64,000 nt of DNA, taken from contig NC_088344.1 in the NCBI RefSeq assembly GCF_036884655.1, positions 37,918,501-37,982,500 on the forward strand, read 5' to 3'. The stretch is from Musa acuminata AAA Group. Its lineage: Eukaryota > Streptophyta > Magnoliopsida > Zingiberales > Musaceae. The position numbers were made by a program, and so were the translations under genes. The notes beneath the pieces were generated by a model. The model saw nothing but the letters and a program-made list of their open reading frames with translations, was not told the origin of the DNA and did no database searches. Of this stretch, positions 37,101 to 48,300 are shown one piece after another (position 1 is the first letter of the stretch; each line of letters starts with the position of its first letter).

Positions 37101-40100
37101 TGACCAACGCATGAAAATGACTGAAAAATGGCTAACCATCCTCTATAGTCCTCTACAGAATTACCTATGTATAGAAATGTTTATAAACTTCATTTGCCTT
37201 AAAAGTTTTGTTCCTTGTGTTCCTAGTGTACCAGAACCGTGTAGCAACACTACACTTTCTTTGTGAAACTAAACACATCAGGATAGTAGCAGGTAAGCAG
37301 CATGAAGTTATCACATTCCTTGTAGTTAAGTTGCTACAAGTAATTAATCAAAAAGAAGAAAATAAATGAATTAGTTAAAAAATTCTCCACATTGTGATGG
37401 GCATATATATGTACTTTATGAATGTAACCAAATGCAACTCCTGATCCATCGTCCTCTTCTAGCTGCCCACATCTCATGCATAATCCTTTAAAGAATCCAG
37501 GATGTGGAGGGCATATATCATTTTTTCCAACAGTGGATGTACCTGAAACAAATTACACAAGATGAACAAATACCTTGAGTTAGCTATCTATCATTTTGTC
37601 AGAACTCAGAATGTGACAAAATAAAGGACAATTTTGTGTGAACTGTAAAAAGTATAACTCTTTTAAAAGGATGTAAGCTGGGGTTGCAATATATGGAATT
37701 GTACACATTCAACTACTTGAAAATATGAAATATCTAAACGCACAACCATTTTCTTTAATATTCCATACCAGTGAAACACAATGAGTTCCATCTGATGCAT
37801 GATACACCTTTTTTTTTTTTTGCCAAATTTGGTGTGTTTACGTCTCCCCTAGATGATTAAATTAGGTCAGGTAAGTTTAAGGTTGTCGAGACAAAACTTC
37901 CTTCTGAAAAGCTAAGATATCTTTTGGAAGACCAGCATCCACATCTGATCTGGACAAAACTAGGGCAAACAATATCATATTTAAAAGGAAAACAACAGAC
38001 CAATTACTATATAATTGCTCCTATATTCTCCAAAGTATTGAAACATCGGAAGCATCTCAGGGAAACATTTCCAAGTGCAAAAGTCTTAATTCTACTAAAT
38101 AACCTTAAGCTCACTACTACACACCTTGAAACAGGTTCTCTTTGTGATTTCCTCGTAGGTGGAAAGCATCTCGTATTTTTCAGAAATAAACATGGTTTAC
38201 ACTAATCTCAACCACTATTGTTTCTTGTTCTCATTTGCTACAGTAAGAGAACATTATACTTCCATTACCAATTGGATTTTCTGCAGCCCATATATTAATA
38301 GGAAGTTACAAAAGACAAATAGCATTTACTGAAATCTAGCATCTCTATATAATCAGAGGAAGGTTAACTTGGTCAAACATAACATTTTTTTTACTTTGCC
38401 ACACAAGCTTCCACATGTTAGCATGGATATATTAATTAAAACTTATGGCTTCCTTCACTTCTTCATTTTTCTTTTACAGTTGCTTCTGAAAAGGCTCACG
38501 TACATATATACTCACACACAACTCCTGTGTATCAGAACTTATCTATCATTTTATACGCACACCAAATATGGTTGCCAAGCAGAGGCATCTTCAGCTGCAT
38601 AAGTTCTTTCGCCTCCAATGTCATGATAAAAACTCTTTTTTTCTAGCCTCCAGTTCAAGTTTCATCAGCGCCAAACAAAATGGCAAAGCTGCAATTTCTT
38701 TTGTTGACAACCTCTATGGCTCTATCAAAACCCACTGGATTCTTCTACTTGGATAGTCTCACGACAACCAGTAGGCCATGTTAATTTTTCTTTAAAAAAA
38801 ACTAATGTAGAAGTCTGCCAGCCAGAAATCATAAGAACCAGATGTCCACACCAAGAAAATCAAATCATTGTTTCCTTTGAATATGAGTTCCGAGCAATAA
38901 TTACAGACCACCAAAATTTTCAAGAAAAATCTCCTTTCACATTCTCAATGTTAGTTGGTAGGTCCTCAAGTCCATCATTTTTATATAAGCTGAACTGCTC
39001 GACTTTTTATGAAAAAAAAAACTAATTTAGAAGCCTGCCAGCCAGGAACCACAAGAGCCAGATGTTCATACCAAGAAAATCCAATCATTGTTTCCTTAGA
39101 ATATGAGTTCTGAGTGTTAATTTCAGACCACTAAACATTTCAAGAAAAATCTCCTTTCACATTCTCAAAATTAGTTGGTAGGTCCTCAAGTCCATTATTT
39201 TAATGTAACCTGAACTGATTTCTCGTATCCATGAGGTGATTCTTCTTTCTCAAGTCCTCACGTACAACTAAATTACTATTATGCTATAACCGCAAACACA
39301 AGCAGCAACTCCTGTCCCAAATTGAAAGATGCAACTATAGGATTTTCTAATATTTCGATGCCACTTTCTAGGCAAGAGCAAGTTTTCTGTCACAGCCAAC
39401 TTCTTGTTCAGAATATCTACCCCAATTACCTGGGTCAAGATGCTTTCTCAAAGTTTACCTTTACAGGAAATATACAAACAAGGTAAAGATTTAATCACAT
39501 ACTGGAGCCTACGACTATCGATTATGCACCCTAGTAAACATACTATGTCAGAATTGCATGCATATATGTGGGGCAAAAACCTAAATGATGTTATTTCGTT
39601 CTTGCAGTTCTGACATGTACATACGTCGAGCTCAATGTTCGTCAGACTTCTCAGTAGCATACAGAATCTAGTTAACAATATAGGGTCCAACGACTGCATG
39701 AACTAACAATAATCTGCCCTCCTGGATCATGTTCTGAGGTTTTATTTAATGTATCTTAATAATATGGATTTTCATGTAACTAATGTTTGCTAGATTTTGG
39801 TATCGACAGTCATGTTCTTTTTTAGACTAGAATACAGGTAAATCTGTAAGAGAATGATAAAATTATCTATCTCATCAAACTAATTAGGGATACCAATATG
39901 TTCTTGATTTGTCTCAACCGTCGTTGGTGTTTCAAGATCTTCTAAACTCTCAAAGGCCTCAACTTTGCGTCTCTTAGTCCTGCAAAAGCAAGTAACAAGA
40001 TAAGGGTCACTAGTGTATGTGCAATACATAAATACATATAAAGACATAACAGTGTACACATCCAAATTACGTGTGAAGTTCTTGAGTAGAGAAGAATGAG

Positions 40101-40645
40101 TAATTTGAAATCCCACTTAGAAGCAGATACTAGCATTGGTTGGATGACAACCAAAAGAAGATAAAACTCCTAAAATAGTCGAGAAAGAGATGCAAGGGAC
40201 CAACAACGATCACATATGGGTGGAGCTAATAGAAATTAAGTTATTAGGTTGCCGTGTTGTTTAATAGACTAAGATAATGCTCTAGAGACATAGAACAAGT
40301 ATCTGACAGATGTAAGCTATGAGAACATCGATCTTCCCTTTCTTTCATGAATAATGGCCCATGTCGTGGACAAATCGACAATGTTGTCATGGTCTAAAAA
40401 TAAACCCTAAAAGCTGTAATACTAAGGGAATTTGATGCCAATTTAAAACGACAGGGGGATTGCATACCCATTTAGCAGCCCAAAGCATACCTTGGCTCTT
40501 GCAAATCATTTTCATCATCGTTTTCGGCTTCCTCTTCATTGGGAGAAGTGTCGGAAGAAGCTAATTCCAACTCCGCATCGAGTAAGGCAGCAAAATCTTC
40601 ACTGCTACTTGACGATTGCAATGGAGATTCTGCTGCAAGGCTCAT
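31150..40645 (-). CDS. CPL4: RNA polymerase II CTD phosphatase-like 4, FCP1 family (460 aa)
   Basis: Eight coding exons on the minus strand: 40645-40491, 39979-39894, 37542-37415, 36243-36063, 35653-35364, 32225-32037, 31951-31916 and 31467-31150. They sum to 1383 nt in frame. The acidic N-terminus is followed by TKRRKVEAF, a possible nuclear localisation signal. A CPPHPGFFKGLCMRCGQ segment, typical of plant FCP1-like phosphatases, comes before the FCPH domain at about 145-290. The catalytic motif is DLDHTLLNST with Asp154 and Asp156, and the acidic ILDDTEAVW motif is at about 274-282. A BRCT domain spans about 360-455, with its usual Trp in SPYWIEA. CPL4 removes phosphate from Ser residues of the Pol II CTD heptad; in Arabidopsis it is essential and affects snRNA-type transcription and stress genes. 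Length agrees with the Arabidopsis protein (about 440 aa). Exon 7 is a 36-nt microexon. Intron 5 carries a transposon. Confidence 0.94.
32816..34150. mobile_element. Probable TIR element with nested GC-rich insertion, CPL4 intron 5
   Basis: The left end CAAGGACTTCCATTTCG and the reverse-complemented right end CAAGGTTCGCCATTTTG match at 13 of 17. Flanking 8-mers agtttaga and actccaaa match at only 4 of 8. The motif ATATGTGGACCCACCCC (32882-32898) matches the element at 7250-7798, and the pyrimidine tract at 33936-34040 mirrors the purine tract there. About 32915-33880 is GC-rich and absent from the shorter relative, so it is probably a second insertion, possibly a solo LTR. Its limits are not defined. 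Confidence 0.5.
38784..39223. repeat. 220-bp tandem duplication in CPL4 intron 2
   Basis: Two diverged copies, about 38784-39003 and 39004-39223, at a constant 220-base offset. Landmarks in both copies are ACTAATKTAGAAG, CCTGCCAGCCAG-like sequence, AATCATTGTTTCCTT and TTAGTTGGTAGGTCCTCAAG. No coding signal was seen. Confidence 0.9.
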
Positions 40646-40962
40646 TCTTGAGCATTGAATTGTGTGGTCCTTTTACAAACGGACGATTATGTCCATGTCA
40701 GCATTGGTGACAGAAATATAATGCGAGGGGAGGAGATGCGAGACAGGAGGGGGGAGAGGAGATCAGGACGGGGAGGAGAGGAGAGGAGAGAAGAAGAGTA
40801 CCGGAGGGAGGAGGTACTCGGCCTACGGCACCGACACGGAGGAGTGGTGAAGCAGCGGCAGAGAGGAAGGCGAAGAGGCTTAGGGCTCGTCGCGCGTCTG
40901 GACTTAGGAACGTTGTTTCGTCGAACAAGGTCTTTTGAGTCGACTCGCGCGCCGAGCCCCAG

Positions 40963-40970
40963 TTCATATA
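40963..40970 (-). promoter_or_regulatory. TATA box candidate for CPL4
   Basis: TATATGAA on the minus strand, about 320 bases before the CPL4 start codon. The implied leader would be long and pyrimidine-rich. Confidence 0.35.
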
Positions 40971-40999
40971 GAATCCGGTTCGGTGACTCGCTAGGATTG

Positions 41000-41037
41000 A
41001 TCTGGACCGTAGGATCCTGCGACCCAACGGTCCAGAT
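41000..41037. promoter_or_regulatory. Inverted repeat with ACGGTCCAGAT arms
   Basis: ATCTGGACCGT (41000-41010) and ACGGTCCAGAT (41027-41037) are perfect 11-bp inverted arms around a 16-base loop that contains AGGATCCT. Motifs of the type (A)ACGGTCCAGAT occur in many plant promoters, but I know of no confirmed binding protein for this arrangement. It lies upstream of CPL4. Confidence 0.6.
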
Positions 41038-42146
41038 GTCGATTTCGCTAACATCGAAGGGTGGTTTATACATCTCCGATGACATCGTCGGCTTTTTAAG
41101 TAAGTTAACCGTGGGTGAATAATAATAGGAACGATACCAAGTTATGTAATCCCCCCTATTCATATAAGGTTCTGACTTACCTCAAAAAGATGTATGGAAA
41201 TGCCTCGTTACCAACACACGGAGTTCTTCTAACCTTCAATTTTGTGCTTAAAATTGATAGACTCATTCGGTGAATTCGATTCATGAATCGAGTTCATCAT
41301 TAAAGGATAATAATTAAATAAAAAAAATTTAATTAATGAGTTATTATCCGTTTTGAACGATGAACTTTATGAGTCAAATTAAACATCATTGTATATCGAC
41401 TTATGCGTCAACCGTCAATCTATAATAATAAATAATAAATAAATAAAATAACAAACAATGACACTTCTCTCTCTTTGTATAATATTTACATTAAAAAAAG
41501 ATTATAATATAATTTAAACAGCCAAGCCTTGCAATCTCCCAAACTCTGTATCTATATCTAACACACGCTAGGATTTTGCTTCGTCATGGTTCATTCCCAT
41601 TGGACACCATTTAGCTACTTTAAAGTCATCTCAATTATCTCCTTTTGCTTTTTTGACTTTTGGACAAAAAAGAAGGGAAGGTGGATTTAGCTGAGTCGGC
41701 GAATTGGGGGATGAAAGCCCAATTGGAGTACCGCTGGAAATCAAAGACATTTTGCTTTCGTGTCAGCATTACCGGAAGATCAAATCTTTTAGTCTCCATC
41801 ATCATCGTCCTTGCGAGAACAACTCATCCACTGGTAATTGAATTATTATTCGAATTAATGCCTTTCTCCTGCAATCATGCTGAAGAAAATTGCATGCACT
41901 TAATATGAACATCAACACCCTTAGCGTGTCCCCATGTCATGTGAGATTTCTACGCTTGGCATTGAATTCGTATTCAGCTATCCAATAACGGAGTCGATTT
42001 CCAGTCGGATTCAGGCCGTACCCGTTAATAATGTAAATCCCAATCCTATAGGGTCCTCCGATTCATTCATTATACGAGACTTTTAAATGGATATCGGATC
42101 GGGTTTATTTGGTTCTCGGTTACGGTCCCTACAGAAAGACATCGGG

Positions 42147-42154
42147 TATATAAA
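42147..42154 (+). promoter_or_regulatory. TATA box for the RRP6-like gene
   Basis: TATATAAA, a good consensus match, about 200 bases before the main start codon. Transcription would begin near 42180, so the leader would include the short upstream ORF and a telo-box (AAACCCTAA, 42253-42261). Confidence 0.65.
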
Positions 42155-42231
42155 ACGTCGGCTGCGCTTAAAAACCCCAACCCCAGTCCGCCGAAAGCGA
42201 AACGTAAAAGAAGGAAACCCCTCGTCGAGCT

Positions 42232-42261
42232 ATGTCGTCCATGGCGGACTCAAAACCCTAA
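42232..42261 (+). CDS. Nine-codon upstream ORF in the RRP6-like leader
   Basis: ATG at 42232 opens MSSMADSKP and ends at a TAA that is part of the telo-box AAACCCTAA. A second ATG lies in frame inside it. It ends 94 bases before the main ATG, so reinitiation is possible. The peptide itself is unlikely to be functional; any effect would be on translation of the main frame. Confidence 0.5.
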   Translation: MSSMADSKP

Positions 42262-42355
42262 TCCCGGACCAAGAAGCTCAGATTCGTCTGTCTCTCGTCG
42301 CTGTCCCCGTTCCCTGAGCAGGAACGCGAGCCCCTCCACCGAACCCCTTCGATCC

Positions 42356-45300
42356 ATGGAAGAGGACGCCCCAGACTCCGAGACGTCCCTGAAGCAGAAG
42401 GCGGACGACCTCCACGCGCTGGTGTCCGGTCCCCTCGCTGCGGCCGTGGACAAGGCATTCGGTCGCTCCCGGGGTATTCCCTCCGGTAAGGACTTCCATT
42501 TCTTTTACAACTTCGATGAGTTCAAGGCCCCGGTCAAGGAGATCAAGGATAAATCGGAGTCCTCCTTGAGGAGCATCGCCGCGTCGAGCAGTCTGTGGGG
42601 GAGCAAGAAGCCGCCGCAGTTGCCTGACGATCTCGACGACGCCTACGATTGGGTCGTGAACCTCAACGACGAGTTTCTTGATCGTCTCGCGGTTTCTATG
42701 GACGAATTCAAGAATTTGAGGGAGAAAGAAGAAGAGGCTGGTGGGAAGATAGGGGCGATGGACTTGGAAGGTGGATTTCAGTTGGTTTATGGGAAGAAAA
42801 AGAAGGGGGCCATGCGTGACGCTGAGAAAGATGAGGGGTTTTCTGGTTCTAGCTCATCGACTGTGGTTAATGTGGCAACGAAGGACAAGAGAACAACAGC
42901 AGCACGTTCGAAGGTGCCTTTTCACATTCCCACTATTCCACGCCCACAAGATCAGTATAATATACTCGTGAACAACAATAACCAACCATTTGAACATGTA
43001 TGGTTGGAGAGGAGCAGGGATGGAAGGTTCATTCATCCGCTGGTTAGTTTTTCTTGAATTTTTTAATTTCCATATTTGGTTCTCTTGTATGTTTGCTGGT
43101 TTACATATTATTGCTCGAAGCTTACTATTCACAGTCCCCTTTTACTATGGACAACCCTTTGTTATTGATAATACCTTTAAAAATATTAAATATTATTTTA
43201 TTATTTACAGTCCTAGTATTATCGATTTTATCTTTTTTTTTTCCTTCCCCACAACCCCGCACTCCATGCCTATGCTGTTTCTCTCCTGCGCTGCAAAGGG
43301 ATAGTTTAGAAAAATTAAAAAAATTTAATATGGGATTGTAAATAGTAAAGAGTGATTGCAAATAGTAATCTCCATTATTGGTAATTGATTTTTAATTCAG
43401 TTTAATTTATGATATTAAAATTTTTTAAACTGGGATTGTAAGTAGTAAAGAGTGATTGCAAATAGTAATCTCCATATTGGTCAATTGCTTTTTAATTCAG
43501 TTTAATTTATGATGTCAAGATAGAACCATCACTGCCATGGCCTTTAATGGAAGTGTGAGAATAAGAGGTGTTCGTAGCTCCTCAAATTATAGATAAATTG
43601 AGCTAAACACTCTACTATGGAACTTTGGGATAGGATAATTGGGAAGAATCCTAGATATGAGAGGAGTATATATGAATATTAGTTTTTTTTTTTCTTCTTG
43701 GAAGATCAACTACAGAAACCTTTTTAATTGAAAATTTCTGAAAGAAGAAGAAAGACATGCACGTCTTTAGTTGATCTAGAAAATGTCTATGATAGCCCTT
43801 AAAGATTTATCATGGTGGGTTTAGAAAGAAAGGACATCTAGTAGTTATTTTGGTGTGATAAAACTTATGCATCCTAATCACTAGGATTAGGACCATAGAA
43901 GTTTTTACTGAGTTTGTTGTAATTATAGGTGTATTTATCAAGGACCTATGCTAAGTCGAAATACTTTCACTTTGATTATGGATGAACTTACCAAGCATAT
44001 TCAGGATAAGTTAAAATGGTGTATGTTACCTGCTAATGATACTATGTAGATTGAAGAAAATTTAGATGGCATAATTATAAACACGAGTAACGAAGAAAAA
44101 TGCTAAAAACTAATGGTTTCAAGCTAAGTAGGAACAAACTGGATATATGAAGTAACATTAACAATGGCAAGAGAAGAATTGAGAATATAATTAAAATAGA
44201 GACTAGGACATTCCTTGATGTAATAGTAGATATCTTGGACTTATTATTTGGTAGAATGAAAAGATCAATCGACATTATTTATAAAGTTAGAGTTGGATGG
44301 TTAAAATGAAGATAACCCACTATTTTATGTGGCTGTTGCATTCCCCATGAATAGTTATAAGATTGGTGATAGTTTATGGGTCAAAATGTTAGGCTGCTAG
44401 GAAACAAAAACTGTTTAACATTCGTGAACAACTCGCTATAGCTAATTATAGATAAGATTACGGGAAACCATTCAAAATGGTTCAAACATGTCCAAAGGGA
44501 CTCTATGATGCCGTGATTAGACAAGGTGTATTAATTAAGGTTAATGATTTGAGGAGACATGGAGGGAGAGAGATTTTAGAAAACTTTATTGGAGACAATA
44601 AAAAGAATTTTCATTAGCTTTAAGTATGACAAGTGATATTGCCCTAGTTAGAGCTGAATGATAGAAAGGATCCATGTAGATGACCTCAAATAATTGAAAC
44701 ACTATGACTCATTGTTATATACTTGGTCGCCCACCATGCATCTAGAAATAACAAACATGAGCATTTTACTTCTCTGTGCAATTTTTTTTATCATATGTAG
44801 TGTATATGATAAAAAATTGTTTTGAAGCATTAGTTTCACTTGATTATAAGATGTGGTTTGTCAAATCTTGGCTTTTATTGGTAGAGTTCTTATAGGATCA
44901 TTTGTATCTGTGATTTTCTTGATGATTCATTTGACTCAATTCAGAAAATTATATGATCTGTTATTTGTGCTTTTCTTTGTTATTTGCAATTATTTCTTTG
45001 TTTGTGAGTTTTATTCTATTTTATATCATCAATTTATTGATTTTTTTATAAACAGGAGAATCTTGCTGTTCCAAATTTTATCGATAGAAAGCATGAAGAA
45101 GGCGAGCCAGTTCAACCACTTCCTCTAGAAAGTACCCCATTTAAGCAGGTTGAAAGTGTGAATGAGTTAAAAATGGTAGCTGCTAAGTTGCGGGGTGTAG
45201 ATGAATTTGCGGTTAGTATAGGCGATATATCTATGATTCTCGCGCATTGTGATGATCTGCTGTTTAACTCTCAGATGGTTCACATTTTTATCTCTCTGGC

Positions 45301-48300
45301 ATTTTTTGGTGGTTTGCGTTTTTTCTTTTCTCGTTTTCATCATTTGATAGCTCTAATGTTCTTCTATTTGATTTTATTGTAGGAACTTCAGTATTTCTTT
45401 ACCTTGTGATTTTTAAACAAATTTAACTTTGAGGTGGCAATTGATTTATCTATCGATTTATTTGAAACTTGTAGAGCCTAGGTAGTTTGTGTTACCATAG
45501 GTAAGTGTTTTATTATTCTACTGAATAATGAAACTTTTTAATGTGGTTAGATGCAGTCACCGGTTGGAGGTCTACTTTATTGCAGCATTGTATTGCTTGT
45601 GATTTAATAGTTTTACTTTGTCAGGTTGCTACAGAAGGATTGGCAGCCTTTAAAACTATCATTCTTCAAGTGAAAACATTAAGCAGAATTTTAAAATTTA
45701 ACATCAATAGCTCCCTCAGCTTCATCTTATTGGAGTAATTTGGATGACTTTGAAAAAAGTGCATTGTTGACCCTTCTTAAAGGATTATGTGGATTTGGTA
45801 TCAAACAGTGGAACAATTCTTGTATTTACAATAAATGACATGCATAATGCTGCTATTGCACTTTCATGTTGTGTATCCTTTTATTCTGTACTTCTGTTAT
45901 AATGGAGGAGCAAAGAAATGATAAAAAAATATCATATGGAAAAATTTGTGAAGATTATGTTATAAGATTATTATATGCAATGATGGTGGAAAACTACTAA
46001 CAAGTAGCCGGATAAGAGAAATGAGAAAAATGAAGAGCAATTTAAAATTATGACCGAGAATAATAGAGAAGAAACAAGGAAAGAGATGCTTGTTGACGAA
46101 ATCCTACCAGAATTAGTCCAAATAATTGAAGACTAAAAATAACTCAAACAGATCTGACGTGAACTGGCTCTTACAATGCTTAATTAAAATATTAATAACA
46201 ACAGCTTTGAGACCTTCTGTCAACCTAATCGTGCTTCTATTTTGGGCACTAAGTCCATGATCTGGTTCTGTTGTGCCTTTATCTTGTATTCAGGAAGATG
46301 GTCTTTGATTGTTTCTTATTTGCTGCTATCATTTTGAATCTTGGTTAGGTTGACAGCTGGTTATAAAAATTTGTGGATCTTTGCAACTTTGAGTTTTGCG
46401 CTATACTAGACCATATTGCTGATTTGGTTATCAATCTTAGTCTTATAAATACTCTGACATTTATTATGTTAAAAAAATAGTCAAAACAAACTCTCCTTAG
46501 CTAATTATTCTTTAAGCAGTTGAAGGAAGACTAATTATCTAAGAGGTAAGGAGAACTGCCATAAGGCAGGTTTTTTTCATTAAAAAAAACCTGTTCTGCT
46601 TTCTCTGTGGTGTGATTTTGTTGAGAACTAACTTTACCAGTCCTTCAAGAGATTGTTCAGGATCCATTTGTTCTTTTGTTCTTATTATGCTAAATGGGTT
46701 TTATTTCCGTAGTTATGACTGTATTTAATGCAAGGGCTGCTTGCTACGTGTTCTTTCAATGCAAATTTTGTTGATGAAACCACGCACTACATATTAGTAG
46801 CTCATTTCACGTTGTACGGTCATCTACTGGTGCATTTGATTTGGGAACAATATTTATTCAGATTCTTTGTTATTTGAAGGGAGATATGTGATGTCCTATT
46901 CTAAAGAGTAAATTGCCTTTTTCATTTGAAGAATATTATTTCAAAAGCACACTGTCTGCTTGATTTGTTGCTTGAAGTTTGAAGTTTAAGAGATCTGTTG
47001 ATCCTGTTTCATGTTTTAGTATCTCTTTGCTGTATTTTCTGAAGCATTGACCTTGAGTTATTTGCTTAATGTTTTGCTGTTTAGAGGACTATTGAGATTT
47101 AAATTGCTGTGCAGTTGACAATCTTATCTGCTTTTACCAATTAGAACTTTTCTTTTCCAGGTTGATTTAGAACACAATCAGTATAGGTCATTTCAGGGTT
47201 TGACTTGTTTGATGCAAATCTCTACCAGAACAGAAGACTTTGTGATTGACACCCTCAAGTTACGGATTCATGTTGGTCCACACATGAGAGAAGTTTTCAA
47301 GGATCCCTCAAAGAGGAAGGTGATCTGTACTTTTTGTCCTTTATACTTACTGACCACTTCTATAACTTGATCTGCTTGCTTATTATACTTTCTTTTTTTT
47401 TTTTTCACTTCAATAGATAATGCATGGGGCTGATCGTGACATTATTTGGTTACAACGGGATTTTGGCATATATGTGTGCAACCTTTTTGACACTGGACAG
47501 GTATTGACTTTTGCCAGTTGCTTATTTGGCTTCCTTTGCAACGAAAATAACAACAAAACCATAAAGTCGCACGTAAAGTCCCAATTATTTAAGTCAGCTA
47601 CATGGATCTTTTGTCACCATTGAGATATTGATTTTCGATTGCAAGATTTAATAACATAAAAGTACCATGGCTATATTTCTACAAGAAATTTCCAGCATTT
47701 ATTGTACTAACTGTTTATGTGGCTAAGAACTTTGGAGTTTTTCACAAGAAATATACAGTTCTTTGTTTAAATTTGAAGTGGTGCTGTTTAAACTCCCTTG
47801 CACGTGAAGATCCTAATAAAAAAAAATTAATTTAGGTTTATGGCTGCTTGTCATTGTGGTGGTATAAAGTTCTGTTTACACTGAAAAACTTTGGATTTGG
47901 GTGATATACTTGTGCGTGCAGGACAATAAAACTCTGAATCTCTTTGCATGTCTTGTTTTGTTGAATTGTATGCTTGCGTCACATATGGTTTAGAAGTGCT
48001 TATGTTTTACATTCAAAATTCTCCACTCAGTAAGTTGCTGTTGCTCTATTTTTGCTTGTGCAGGCATCGAGGGTATTGCAACTGGAAAGAAACAGTCTGG
48101 AGTATCTTCTGCATCACTTTTGTGAAGTTAGTGCAAACAAAGAGTACGTTTCACATGTTTTGACCTTGTCATGTTTTACATGTTTTGACCTTATCAAGTT
48201 TCTATCGGGTGATTTTCTTTCACATGTCCCAGATTTTATGCACCATCATCTGGATGATGCTCATAATTTTGACTTTTACAGATACCAGAATGCAGATTGG

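Larger units (their letters stand above)
40650..42220. other. Shared upstream region of the head-to-head CPL4 and RRP6-like genes
   Basis: About 1.7 kb separates the two start codons. The CPL4 side (40700-41000) is GC-rich with a polypyrimidine leader in the sense of the gene. The centre (41170-41530) is AT-rich. Besides the regulatory candidates listed separately I see no gene. Confidence 0.65.

Noticed and set aside
42087..42317. 76-codon frame upstream of the RRP6-like gene
   Set aside because: It begins before the TATA box and is not in frame with the supported exon 1.
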